64,000 nucleotides of DNA from the NCBI GenBank assembly GCA_036506155.1, contig DASXSF010000138.1:1-64000 (forward strand), in the 5' to 3' direction. How positions within the stretch are numbered: position 1 is the stretch's first letter; every line of letters begins with the position of its first letter. The translations under genes and the position numbers were made by a program. The notes beneath the pieces were generated by a model, which was not told where the DNA came from, searched no databases, and saw only the letters and a list, made by a program, of their open reading frames with translations. The DNA is from DASXRA01 sp036506155. GTDB taxonomy: Bacteria > Actinomycetota > Actinomycetes > Mycobacteriales > Jatrophihabitantaceae. This document shows, piece after piece, positions 34,092 through 43,115 of the stretch.

Positions 34092-36485
34092 GTGCCGACG
34101 GCAACCGATGAGAGTGGGTCGAACGACGGCGACGCGACGCAACGGCACCTTCGGCGCAACACCAACCGCGCAACGCAGGCGTCGTTCTCGACGCGGCAGT
34201 TCCTCGTTCAACGGCCCTATCTGATCGCGTATCTGGCGGTCGCAGCCGCGGTCGTGCTCGCGAATGCCACGTACCTGCTCGGTTTCGCACATCTCGACCC
34301 GTACATCATGCGATCAGGCCTCTCACCGACGGTTGAGCATGGGGTGCTACCCGGCTACTACACCATCGACCCGAGCGACGGGTTCATCTCCCAAGCGCTC
34401 GGCGCGCAAGCGCTGCACCAAGTCCTCAGTGGTCACATCCCGTGGTGGAACCCCTACGAGGGTCTCGGAGCGCCACTGCTGGGCGAAATGGAGAGTGCGG
34501 CACTGTTTCCGCTGGTCATACTCCAGGCACTGCCGGACGGCTTCCTGATCTTCCACATCGCATTGGAACTGGTTGCTGGCTGCGCGACAGTGGCACTTGT
34601 CCGCTCGCTCGGACTCCATGCTGCGGCGGCTGGCCTGGCCGGCGTCCTGTTCGGTCTCAACGGTGCGTTGGTCTGGCTGCTCAATGCACCGACTGGGCCC
34701 GTCGCATTCGTGCCGTTGGTGCTAGTCGGCATCGAGCGAGCACGCCGTTCGGCCGCGGCGCGGGCGCCCGGCGGCTACCTGACCGTCGCAGTCGCAGTGT
34801 GGCTCAGCATCGTCGCGGGCTTTCCGGAAGGTGCGTACCTCGGCGCCTTGCTTGCGCTGGTGTGGGCAATCTGGCGGCTGGCTGGATCCCGCGGGTATCG
34901 GCGCGGCTTCGCGATCCGGCTGGCCGCCGGTTCGGTGCTGGGCCTATCGCTCGCCGCTCCCAGCCTATGGTCGTTCACAAGTTACGTGCGCGACGGCGGT
35001 GACGTCGGCACGCATGCCGGTAGTTACGCTGACGTGTCGCTCACCCACCCGGCTCTCGGTAGTTTCTTCGCACCGTACGCCTACGGCCTGCCGGTCAGCT
35101 TCGTGCGGGCAGAGCCACAGCGCCGCCTGCTTCACGTGTGGGAGAACATCGGTGGCTACGTCACAATCGCCTGCCTGTTGATGGCGTTGGTGGGTGCCAC
35201 GGGACGGCGTCACCGCGGGGCACGCCTGCTGTGCGCCGCGTGGGCGACAGTCGGACTAGGCCGAGTGTTCGGCCTGCCGGTGATCACTCAGCTCGTCGAT
35301 CTCATACCGGGCATGATCCACGTCTGGACGGCTCGGTACTTCAACCCGACCGTGGTCCTGTGCGTCGCGGTGTTGGTCGCGTTCACCATCGACGACATCT
35401 TGCGACACGAACTGCGGCCCGCACGGGTGGTTGGCCCGGCGATCGTGTCATCGGCCGTCGTGATAGTCGGCTGGCGGCTCGCTCATCCGGCCGTTGCTGC
35501 CGTCGAAGGTTCAGGCAGGGCTGATATCGCCCGCTACTTTCGCTACTCGTACCTGTGGGCGGTCGTCTCCTTGCTGACTCTCACTGGCGCTGCGCTGCTC
35601 AGCCATCGCTGGAGCCGTCCGGCCGCCGCCATGGTGTGCGGCGTGCTGGCGGTCGAGGCGATTGTCGCATTTGAGATGCCGTCACTGGCTGCGCCACGGT
35701 CGTCGACCAAGGACACAGCGCTTATCGCGTTCCTTTCCGAGCGGGCCAGCTTGGCAAAATCAGGCCAGGACCTGGGCAGGGTGTTCTCCGCTACGAACGC
35801 GCTCGCGGCCAACTACGGCTCGTACTACGACGTCGCGCAGCTCAACGTGAACGACCGTCCGGTCCCGTCGCTATGGACCGACTACGTCGAGAGTAGGTTG
35901 GATCCCGTCGCCGGCTTGCGGTTCATCGGTGGTTCGCGACCGGCGGCGCGGCAAGCGCTGGCGCAATACGTTGATGGCTACCGCGCCGCGGCGGTCGAAT
36001 GGGTCCTACTCCCGCTGCATGCACCAGTACCGGCTGGCCTTGGCGGCGCACTCCAGCACTACGAGGACACGGCCGAGTCGAGCATCTATCGCCTCGGGGG
36101 CGCCCTCCCGTACGCGTCGGCCGAGTCCGCCGGATGCACCGTCACCGCCAAATCGCGCACGGCGTTCGACGTCGACTGCCCGACCGCATCGACGCTGGTG
36201 CGCCGCGAGCTGTATTTCACGGGGTGGCATGCCTCCGTCAACGGCCATGGCGCCCGAATACGGCCTTACGACACGACCTTCCAGTCTGTTTCCGTGCCGG
36301 CCGGGCACAGCACCGTTCGCTTCTCGTACACGCCGCCCGATGGCAACGGATCGGTGGTGCTGGCGCTGATCGCGTTTCTCGTGCTCGCCGGCTCAGCGAC
36401 GGTGCGAGTGCCCACAGTTCGCCGCGCGCTGGCTGTTCGAACAACGCGTCGCGACACGCAATACGTCGGAACCGGACCTGGGTAG
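34092..36485 (+). CDS. YfhO-like polytopic membrane protein (putative GT-C glycosyltransferase)
   Basis: 797 residues from the GTG at 34092. The N-terminal 40 residues are polar, then about 12 hydrophobic segments (first LIAYLAVAAAVVLANATYLL). The first extracytoplasmic loop has DPSDGFISQALGAQALHQVL and GHIPWWNPYEGLGAPLLGEM, the W-NPY-GxG-PLL pattern of the YfhO/GT-C family. A soluble beta-rich domain (about 600-760, with LYFTGWHASVNGHGARIRPY) and a final helix (VVLALIAFLVLAGSATVRV) follow. YfhO in Bacillus and related proteins glycosylate teichoic acids or other envelope polymers; the substrate here is unknown. Confidence 0.8.
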   Translation: MPTATDESGSNDGDATQRHLRRNTNRATQASFSTRQFLVQRPYLIAYLAVAAAVVLANATYLLGFAHLDPYIMRSGLSPTVEHGVLPGYYTIDPSDGFISQALGAQALHQVLSGHIPWWNPYEGLGAPLLGEMESAALFPLVILQALPDGFLIFHIALELVAGCATVALVRSLGLHAAAAGLAGVLFGLNGALVWLLNAPTGPVAFVPLVLVGIERARRSAAARAPGGYLTVAVAVWLSIVAGFPEGAYLGALLALVWAIWRLAGSRGYRRGFAIRLAAGSVLGLSLAAPSLWSFTSYVRDGGDVGTHAGSYADVSLTHPALGSFFAPYAYGLPVSFVRAEPQRRLLHVWENIGGYVTIACLLMALVGATGRRHRGARLLCAAWATVGLGRVFGLPVITQLVDLIPGMIHVWTARYFNPTVVLCVAVLVAFTIDDILRHELRPARVVGPAIVSSAVVIVGWRLAHPAVAAVEGSGRADIARYFRYSYLWAVVSLLTLTGAALLSHRWSRPAAAMVCGVLAVEAIVAFEMPSLAAPRSSTKDTALIAFLSERASLAKSGQDLGRVFSATNALAANYGSYYDVAQLNVNDRPVPSLWTDYVESRLDPVAGLRFIGGSRPAARQALAQYVDGYRAAAVEWVLLPLHAPVPAGLGGALQHYEDTAESSIYRLGGALPYASAESAGCTVTAKSRTAFDVDCPTASTLVRRELYFTGWHASVNGHGARIRPYDTTFQSVSVPAGHSTVRFSYTPPDGNGSVVLALIAFLVLAGSATVRVPTVRRALAVRTTRRDTQYVGTGPG

Positions 36486-36496
36486 CAGGCGACGTC

Positions 36497-37576
36497 GTGG
36501 GTGCGCTGCACGTACGCGGGGTATTCCTGCCTGACGAGGTGGAGCGGGACGCGTGGCTCGTCGGCGGGCGGCTGACCTTCGGGCGCTCCAGCGGCACCGC
36601 CGAGACGATCGCCAGCGGCGGCTGGATCGTCCCGGGGCTCGTCGACGCGCATTGTCACGTCGGGCTGGCTCCGGACCGTTTCGTCGCGGACCTGGACGGT
36701 CAGGCGGCGCAGGCCCTCGCAGACCGGGACGCCGGCGCGCTGCTGCTGCGCGACGCCGGCTCGCCGGTCGACAACGCGGGCGTGCAAGCGCGCGACGACC
36801 TGCCGCGCCTCATCCGTGCCGGGCGGCACATCGCCCGGCCGCGCCGGTACGTGCGCCACCTCGGTATCGAGATCGAGCCAGGCGAGCTGGTGACCGAGGT
36901 GGAGACGCAGGCGGCTCGCGGCGACGGCTGGGTGAAGCTCGTCGGCGACTGGATCGATCGCGTCGTCGGCGATCTGGCGCCGCTCTGGCCGGACGCTGTG
37001 CTGAAGGAGGCGGTCGACCGGGCGCATGAGCTCGGCGCGCGAGTCGCGGTCCACGCCTTCGGCGAGGACGCGCTGGCCGGCCTGATCGCCGCGGGCGTCG
37101 ACTCGATCGAGCACGGCACCGGCCTGACCGACGACCTGATCGATACCGTCGCCCAAGCCGGCATCGCAGTGGTGCCTACGCTGATCAACATCGACAACTT
37201 CCCACTGTTCGCCGCGCAGGGAGAGCCGAAGTTCCCCGCGTACGCCGCGCACATGCGGGCACTGCACGCGACCTCCCGCGAGCGGGTACGCCGAGCATGG
37301 GAGGCCGGCGTGCCGCTCTACGTGGGCACCGACGCAGGCGGCACGTTGCTGCACGGGCTGGTGCGCGAGGAGATCCGCGCGCTCGTCGGAGCAGGTATCC
37401 CGCAGCCCGAAGTCATCGCGAAGGCGTCGTGGCAGGCCCGCGACTGGCTGGGGCTGCCCGGGTCGGTGGAGGGCGCTCCGGCGGATCTTGTCGTGTACGA
37501 CGCTGATCCCCGGGTAGACGCGTCCGCACTGGATCATCCGCGCCGAATCGTGCTGCGCGGCACGGTGATCGCGTGA
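36497..37576 (+). CDS. Metal-dependent amidohydrolase
   Basis: 359 residues from the GTG at 36497. The TIM-barrel metal-site motifs are in order: GLVDAHCHVG (HxH), WVKLVGDW (bridging Lys candidate), RVAVHAFGEDA (His), DSIEHGTGL (His) and YVGTDAGG (Asp). The C-terminal PADLVVYDADPRVDASALDH is the small beta domain typical of imidazolonepropionase/prolidase-like amidohydrolases. The substrate is unknown. The stop overlaps the start of the ADP-ribosylglycohydrolase gene by four bases (GTGA), so the two are co-translated. Confidence 0.85.
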   Translation: MGALHVRGVFLPDEVERDAWLVGGRLTFGRSSGTAETIASGGWIVPGLVDAHCHVGLAPDRFVADLDGQAAQALADRDAGALLLRDAGSPVDNAGVQARDDLPRLIRAGRHIARPRRYVRHLGIEIEPGELVTEVETQAARGDGWVKLVGDWIDRVVGDLAPLWPDAVLKEAVDRAHELGARVAVHAFGEDALAGLIAAGVDSIEHGTGLTDDLIDTVAQAGIAVVPTLINIDNFPLFAAQGEPKFPAYAAHMRALHATSRERVRRAWEAGVPLYVGTDAGGTLLHGLVREEIRALVGAGIPQPEVIAKASWQARDWLGLPGSVEGAPADLVVYDADPRVDASALDHPRRIVLRGTVIA

Positions 37577-38541
37577 ACGGCCTGCTCGATCGGGCGGCGG
37601 GCTGCCTCGTCGGGCAGGCGTATGCGGATGCGCTCGGCGTGCCTTACGAGGCCGGCGTACGACCACTCGACGACCCCCCGCAACTGCTGGGTGGAGGGCT
37701 CGGCAACTACGAACCGGGGGAGTGGAGCGACGACACGCAGATGGCGATTTGCATCGCCCAGGCCGGGCTCGACACCGACCTGTCGACCGAGGACGGCCTT
37801 GACGCGGTGGCCGCGCGGTTCGAGGAATGGCATAGCGGGCATCCCGCTGACGTCGGCATCCAGACCTCACGCGTGCTGCACGATGCGGCGCTGCTCACCG
37901 GCCGTCCCGCGGCCCGGTTGCGAGCGGCGGCGGCTGCGCTACACGAGCGCTCCGGACGGACCGCAGGCAACGGTGCCCTGATGCGGACAGCGCCCGCAGC
38001 CCTCGCTCTTTGCGGCGACACCGATGCGATCGCCGCAGCCGCACGCGCCATCGCCGAGCTGACTCATCCCGACCCGCTCGCCGGCGACTCGTGCGTCTTG
38101 TGGTGCCTGGCCATCGACTCGGCGGTGCGCGGTGATGCGGCCGATCCCGGCCGGTACGTCGGCGTGCTGCCCGCCGAGCGCCGCGACCGGTGGACGGCGT
38201 GGATCCTTGCCGCGGACGGCGCGAGACCGAGCGTGTTCGCAGAGAACGCCTACACGGTGACAGCGCTGCAGGCCGCGTGGGCCGGTATCCGGTACTCTAA
38301 CGATCGCGGCGTGACGAGCTACCTGCGCATGGTCCGTGACGCGATCAGCGCCGGGGGCGATACGGATACGGTTGCCGCCATCGCCGGGGCTCTGGCCGGT
38401 GCCGGCTGGGGGCTTACCGGGGTGCGCGACGATCGGATGCGCCGCGTGCATGGCTGGCCCGGCATGGCGGTCGACGACCTGGCCGATCTGGGCCGCCGAC
38501 TCGTCAGCCGACGATCGGCTCGGCTGCACACCGACGCCTAG
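37573..38541 (+). CDS. ADP-ribosylglycohydrolase family protein
   Basis: 322 residues from the GTG at 37573. The family's two-magnesium site is visible: DRAAGCLVGQAYADALGVPY at the N-terminus, EWSDDTQMAICIA (the SDDTQM Asp pair), NGALMRTAPAALAL and the C-terminal ISAGGDTDTVAAIAGALAGA (GGDTDT Asp pair). All key acids are present, so it should be active. Members remove ADP-ribose from proteins (Arg or dinitrogenase reductase) or hydrolyse ADP-ribose derivatives. No ADP-ribosyltransferase is adjacent; the coupled partner is the amidohydrolase. Confidence 0.9.
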   Translation: MNGLLDRAAGCLVGQAYADALGVPYEAGVRPLDDPPQLLGGGLGNYEPGEWSDDTQMAICIAQAGLDTDLSTEDGLDAVAARFEEWHSGHPADVGIQTSRVLHDAALLTGRPAARLRAAAAALHERSGRTAGNGALMRTAPAALALCGDTDAIAAAARAIAELTHPDPLAGDSCVLWCLAIDSAVRGDAADPGRYVGVLPAERRDRWTAWILAADGARPSVFAENAYTVTALQAAWAGIRYSNDRGVTSYLRMVRDAISAGGDTDTVAAIAGALAGAGWGLTGVRDDRMRRVHGWPGMAVDDLADLGRRLVSRRSARLHTDA

Positions 38542-38588
38542 CCGGATCTCGTTCGAGCCCCGCACGGCCGATCCGTAGCATTTGGCCC

Positions 38589-39989
38589 ATGGCAGGTGTG
38601 CTCACCCCGCAGGCGGAGGACTTCCCCCGCTGGTACCAGGACGTCATCGCCAAGGCGGAGCTGGCCGACAACGGCCCGGTGCGCGGCACCATGGTGATCC
38701 GACCGTACGGGTACGCCCTGTGGGAGCGTATCCAGGCGGAGATGGACGCGCGGATCAAGGCCTGCGGAGCGCAGAACGCCTACTTCCCACTGTTCATACC
38801 CGAGTCGTATCTGCGCCGGGAGGCCGAGCACGTCGAGGGTTTCAGCCCCGAACTCGCCGTCGTCACACACGCCGGCGGCAAGGAGCTCGACGAGCCGATC
38901 ATCGTGCGGCCCACGTCCGAGACGGTGATCGGCGAGTTCATGGCCAAGTGGGTGCAGAGCTACCGCGACCTGCCGCTGCTGCTCAACCAGTGGGCCAACG
39001 TGGTGCGGTGGGAACTCCGTCCGCGGATCTTCCTGCGTACCAGCGAATTCCTGTGGCAGGAGGGCCACACCGCGCATGCCACGCGTACGGACGCCCGCGA
39101 CTACGCCCAGCGCATCCTGCACGAGGCCTACGAGGACCTGATGGTGAACGTCCTGGCCGTCCCGGTCGTGGTCGGCCTGAAGACCAAGCGGGAACGCTTC
39201 GCCGGAGCGATCAACACGATGACCTGCGAGGCGCTGACCCGCGACGGCAAGGCGCTGCAGATGGGCACGTCGCACGAGCTCGGGCAGAACTTCGCCCGCG
39301 CGTTCGGCATCGAGTTCACGTCGGCCGAGGGGAGCCGCGAGCTGGCCTGGACGACGTCGTGGGGGTCGTCGACGCGGATGGTGGGCGGGCTGATCATGGT
39401 GCACGGCGACGACGCAGGGCTGCGCGTGCCGCCGGCGCTGGCGCCGACCCAGGTCGTCGTGATGGCCGTCAAGGCGGACGTGATCGACGCGGTGCACAAG
39501 ATCGCAGCAGACCTGATGGACGCGGGCGCTCGCGTCGTGGTAGACGATCGCACTGACATCCCGTTCGGGCGCCGCGCCGTCGACTGGGAGCTCAAGGGCG
39601 TGCCGCTGCGCGTGGAACTCGGTCCGCGCGACCTCGACGGCAACGTTGCGGTCCTGGCCCGGAGGTTGTCGGGAGGTAAGGCGCCGGTGCCACTCGGCGA
39701 GCTCGCTGCCGAGGTCAGCCGGCTGCTCGCCGAGGAGCAGCGCGCCATGCTGAGTTCCGCCCGCGACGAGCGCGACGCGCGCATCGCTCTCGTGTCCACT
39801 GTGGACGATGCGGCAGCCGCAGGGGTTGAGGCGTGGGCGAAGCTGCCGTGGGCGGTGCTGGGCGAGAACGGAGAGGCCACGCTGGCTGAGTCAGGCGTGA
39901 CGGTGCGCTGCTTGCAGCGCCCGGACGGGTCAGTGCCCGAGAGCGACACGGAGGACGATCTGGTTGCCTACGTCGCCCGGTCGTACTGA
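38589..39989 (+). CDS. proS: Prolyl-tRNA synthetase, short archaeal/eukaryote-like type
   Basis: 466 residues. The start MAGVLTPQAEDFPRWYQDVI and the motif order are those of the ProS type 3 (archaeal-style) enzymes: RGTMVIRPYGYALWERIQ (motif 1), NQWANVVRWELRPRIFLRTS (motif 2, with EFLWQEGHTAHAT) and GSSTRMVGGLIMVHGDD (motif 3). The anticodon-binding domain follows (PTQVVVMAVKADVIDAVHKI) with a C-terminal extension ending in a Tyr (YVARSY), as in that type. The bacterial INS editing insertion is absent. It joins proline to tRNA-Pro. The 3' end overlaps the DUF72 gene by 26 bases. Confidence 0.95.
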   Translation: MAGVLTPQAEDFPRWYQDVIAKAELADNGPVRGTMVIRPYGYALWERIQAEMDARIKACGAQNAYFPLFIPESYLRREAEHVEGFSPELAVVTHAGGKELDEPIIVRPTSETVIGEFMAKWVQSYRDLPLLLNQWANVVRWELRPRIFLRTSEFLWQEGHTAHATRTDARDYAQRILHEAYEDLMVNVLAVPVVVGLKTKRERFAGAINTMTCEALTRDGKALQMGTSHELGQNFARAFGIEFTSAEGSRELAWTTSWGSSTRMVGGLIMVHGDDAGLRVPPALAPTQVVVMAVKADVIDAVHKIAADLMDAGARVVVDDRTDIPFGRRAVDWELKGVPLRVELGPRDLDGNVAVLARRLSGGKAPVPLGELAAEVSRLLAEEQRAMLSSARDERDARIALVSTVDDAAAAGVEAWAKLPWAVLGENGEATLAESGVTVRCLQRPDGSVPESDTEDDLVAYVARSY

Positions 39990-40794
39990 CCGGGAAGTTC
40001 GGATCGGCATCTCGGGCTGGCGGTACCCGCTCTGGCGCGGATCCTTCTACCCGAAGGGGCTGCCGCAGCGCGAGGAGCTGCACTATGCCGCAGCGCGGCT
40101 GAACACCATCGAGATCAACGGCTCGTTCTATTCGCTGCAACGCCCGCACCTCTACCGCACCTGGTACGAGCAGACTCCGGACAGCTTCCTGTTCTCGGTC
40201 AAGGGCAGTCGGTACATCACGCATATGCGGCGGCTGCGCGATCCCGCCGCACTCGCCAACTTCTTCGCCTCCGGAGTGCTGGCGCTGCGCGAGAAGCTGG
40301 GTCCCGTGCTATGGCAGCTGCCGCCGACTCTGCAATTCGACGCAGGTACGCTGCGGGCATTCCTCAGCGGCCTGCCGCAAACCACTGTCGAGGCCGCCTA
40401 TCTCGCCCGGCACCACGACCAACGACTCGCGGACCGGGCGCTGACCCACACCGATTCGGAGCGGCCACTCCGATACGCCGTCGAGGCTCGGCACCACAGC
40501 TACGAGACGCCGGTGTTCCTGGAGCTTTTGCGCGAACACGATGTCGCCGTGGTGCTCGCCGACAGCGCCGGGCGCTGGCCGGTGATCCGCGTGGCCACCG
40601 CCACCTTCCGGTACGTGCGGCTGCACGGCGCCGAGGAGCTCTACACGAGCGGCTACGACGCAGAGTCGCTCGACGCATGGGCCGAAAGGATCCGCGGCTG
40701 GGCGCCGGCTGACGTGTACGTCTACTTCGACAACGACGTCAAGGCGTACGCACCTCGCGACGCGGTGGCGTTAGCGAACCTGCTCCGGCGGTAG
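39964..40794 (+). CDS. DUF72 (YecE-like) protein
   Basis: 276 residues from a TTG at 39964, inside the proS end; no later start comes before the conserved VRIGISGWRYPLWRGSFYPK. The pattern G.SGW.Y..WRG.FYP and TIEINGSFYSLQRP, FLFSVKGSRYITH, VLWQLPPTLQFD, YAVEARHHSYETP and VRLHG are hallmarks of the DUF72 TIM barrel. Its biochemical role is unknown. It converges with the beta-glucosidase gene, overlapping by 24 bases at the 3' ends. Confidence 0.88.
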   Translation: MPTSPGRTDREVRIGISGWRYPLWRGSFYPKGLPQREELHYAAARLNTIEINGSFYSLQRPHLYRTWYEQTPDSFLFSVKGSRYITHMRRLRDPAALANFFASGVLALREKLGPVLWQLPPTLQFDAGTLRAFLSGLPQTTVEAAYLARHHDQRLADRALTHTDSERPLRYAVEARHHSYETPVFLELLREHDVAVVLADSAGRWPVIRVATATFRYVRLHGAEELYTSGYDAESLDAWAERIRGWAPADVYVYFDNDVKAYAPRDAVALANLLRR

Positions 40795-42222
40795 GCCGTT
40801 GGCCGTGATCACCTCGCGGTACCAGAGCGCGGAATCCTTCAAGGTGCGTACCTGTGTCGCGAAGTCCACGTGCACCAGGCCGAAGCGCTTCGCCAGGCCC
40901 CACGCCCACTCGAAGTTGTCGAGCAGGGTCCAGACGAAGTATCCGCGCACGTCCGCGCCCGACTCGATGGCCGCGTTGACCGCGCGCAGGTGAGCGTCGA
41001 TGTAGGTCACGCGGTCGGCGTCGTGTACCCCCCCCAACGGGTCGACGACGTCGTCGAATGCGGCACCGTTCTCCGTGATCACCAGCGGCACGCCGGGGTA
41101 GTCGCGGCGCACTCGCAGCAGCAATTCCTCCAGGCTGGCCGGGTCGATGCGCCAGCGCATCGCCGTATACGGGCCGTCCTGGGGCACCTCGTAGGCGAGG
41201 TTGCTGCCCGGCCACGGCGCCGGGCCGTCGGGCTCGTGCGCGTCGTGGGCACGCCGCTTGGCGGTCGCGACGAGGTCGTCGGTCGTGGCCGTGACCAGCG
41301 ACGGTGAGTAGAAGTTGACGCCCAGCATGTCGATGGGTGCGGCGATGGTCGCAAGGTCGCCGTCGCGCACGAACGACCAGTCGGTGATCGGCGCGGTGTC
41401 GTCGAGCAGGTCGGCCGGATACGCTCCGCGCAGCAGCGGATCGAGGAAGATTCGGTTGGTCATCGCGTCGACGTGTCGCACGGCCTCGCCGTCCGACGCG
41501 AAGGCGCCGCGCACGACGAACAGGTTCAGCGTGATCGACACCTGCGCAAAAGCCGGCAACGTCTCGCGCAAGGCGGCCACGCCGCGCCCGTGCGCGAGCA
41601 GCAGATGATGCGCCGCGCGCAGGGCAAGCGCAGGGTCCGCCAGCCCCGGGGCGTGCAGCCCGTTGCCGTAGCCCAGGAACGCCGAGCACCAGGGCTCGTT
41701 GAGCGTGCAGAACGTCGCGACCCGATCGCCGAGCGCAGCGCCCACGACGGCCGCGTACTCGGCGAATCGCTTGGCGGTGTCGCGGTTGGCCCAGCCGCCG
41801 GCGTCCTGCAGTGGTTGCGGCAGATCCCAGTGGTACAGCGTTGCCAACGGCGTGATGCCCCGTTCCAGCAGCGCGTCGACCAGTCGCGAGTAGAAGTCGA
41901 TGCCCTTTTGGTTGACCTGCCCCGACCCGCTCGGGACGATGCGCGGCCAGGCCACGGAGAACCGGTACGCGCGCAGGCCGATCTCGGCCATCAGGCCCAC
42001 GTCCTCGGCGTAGCGGTGGTAGTGGTCCGCTGCGACGTCACCCGTGGTGCCGTCGGCGATGGCACCGGGGGTGTGGCTGAACGTGTCCCAGATGGACGCC
42101 CTCCGCCCGTCGGCGGTGACGGCCCCTTCGACCTGGTAGGCCGCGGTGGCTGCGCCCCACACGAAGCCGGGCGGGAACTGGAGGGAGCCTGCGGCCGCCT
42201 CCTGGACTTGGGTAGAGGTCAT
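40771..42222 (-). CDS. bglC: GH1 beta-glucosidase (BglC-like)
   Basis: 483 residues from the ATG at 42222 (MTSTQVQEAAAGSLQFPPGF), overlapping the upstream permease stop as ATGA. GH1 signatures: FPPGFVWGAATAAYQVEGAV at the N-terminus, acid/base Glu in FCTLNEPWCSAFLGY (about 165-180) and the nucleophile Glu in LVITENGAAFDD (about 375-386). No signal peptide, so it works in the cytoplasm. It should split cellobiose or other beta-glucosides imported by the transporter encoded upstream. The gene order matches the Streptomyces cebEFG-bglC operon. Confidence 0.92.
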   Translation of the reverse strand: MTSTQVQEAAAGSLQFPPGFVWGAATAAYQVEGAVTADGRRASIWDTFSHTPGAIADGTTGDVAADHYHRYAEDVGLMAEIGLRAYRFSVAWPRIVPSGSGQVNQKGIDFYSRLVDALLERGITPLATLYHWDLPQPLQDAGGWANRDTAKRFAEYAAVVGAALGDRVATFCTLNEPWCSAFLGYGNGLHAPGLADPALALRAAHHLLLAHGRGVAALRETLPAFAQVSITLNLFVVRGAFASDGEAVRHVDAMTNRIFLDPLLRGAYPADLLDDTAPITDWSFVRDGDLATIAAPIDMLGVNFYSPSLVTATTDDLVATAKRRAHDAHEPDGPAPWPGSNLAYEVPQDGPYTAMRWRIDPASLEELLLRVRRDYPGVPLVITENGAAFDDVVDPLGGVHDADRVTYIDAHLRAVNAAIESGADVRGYFVWTLLDNFEWAWGLAKRFGLVHVDFATQVRTLKDSALWYREVITANGLPPEQVR

Positions 42223-43115
42223 CCCTTGATTGCTCCTTGCATGATGCCCCCGACGATCTGGCGCCCCAGCAGGGCGAAGACGATGAGTACGGGGATCGTC
42301 CCGTAAAGGATCCCGGCCATGATGATCGACTGCTGGGGTGCGTAGCCCTTCGCCAGGCCCTGGAACGCGACCTGCACCGTGGGGTTCTGCGAATTCAGCG
42401 CGATGATCGGCCAGAAGAAGTCGTTCCACGACATGAGGAAGGTCAGCATCCCCAGCACTGCCATTGCCGGCCGCGCTGCCGGGACGACCACGGCCAGGAA
42501 GATGCGGAAGGTACCGGCGCCGTCCACGAACGCTGCCTCGACCAGCTCGTCGGGAACCGCGCTCGCGATGTACTGGCGCATGAAGAAGACGCCGAACGCA
42601 GTGACCAGTGTCGGCAGGACTACCGACTGCAGATGGCCGACGAGGTGCCACTTCGCCATCAGCATGTACAGCGGGATGATGCCCATCTGCATCGGCACCA
42701 TCATCGTCCCGATCGTGAACGCCAGCAGCGCCGCGCTGAAGCGGAACTTCAACTTGGCGAAGGCGAAGCCGGCCAGGGTGCAGAACGCCACGGTGCCGAC
42801 CGTGACACACGCGGACACAATCAGGGAGTTGATCAGCCCCTGGGTCATCGGCGCGGTGTTCAACGCCTCTTTGATGTTGTGCCAGAGCGAGCCGGTGGGC
42901 AGCATCGGCGGTGTCTTCGCGTTCAGCTCGGCGTTGGTGTGCGACGCCATGACGATCGTGTAATACAAGGGCCAGATCGACACCAGGGTCACGATCGCGA
43001 TGATCAGGTAGGTGAGCCAGCCGGCTTTCATCGACCGGCCGCCGACGTGGCCCTTCGCGTTGCGCTTGCGCGGCGTGGCGGCAGCGGGGCGTGCCTCGAG
43101 CGTAGTGGCGGTCAT
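42219..43115 (-). CDS. cebG: Sugar ABC transporter permease (MalG/CebG type)
   Basis: 298 residues. A basic N-terminus (RKRNAKGHVGGRSMKAG) precedes six hydrophobic segments (first LTYLIIAIVTLVSIWPLYYT). The EAA loop that contacts the ATPase is VEAAFVDGAGTFRIFLAVVV followed by PAARPAM. This is a CUT1-family carbohydrate permease subunit. It overlaps both neighbours by 4 bases. The symbol is based on position and cluster order, not on substrate proof. Confidence 0.88.
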   Translation of the reverse strand: MTATTLEARPAAATPRKRNAKGHVGGRSMKAGWLTYLIIAIVTLVSIWPLYYTIVMASHTNAELNAKTPPMLPTGSLWHNIKEALNTAPMTQGLINSLIVSACVTVGTVAFCTLAGFAFAKLKFRFSAALLAFTIGTMMVPMQMGIIPLYMLMAKWHLVGHLQSVVLPTLVTAFGVFFMRQYIASAVPDELVEAAFVDGAGTFRIFLAVVVPAARPAMAVLGMLTFLMSWNDFFWPIIALNSQNPTVQVAFQGLAKGYAPQQSIIMAGILYGTIPVLIVFALLGRQIVGGIMQGAIKG

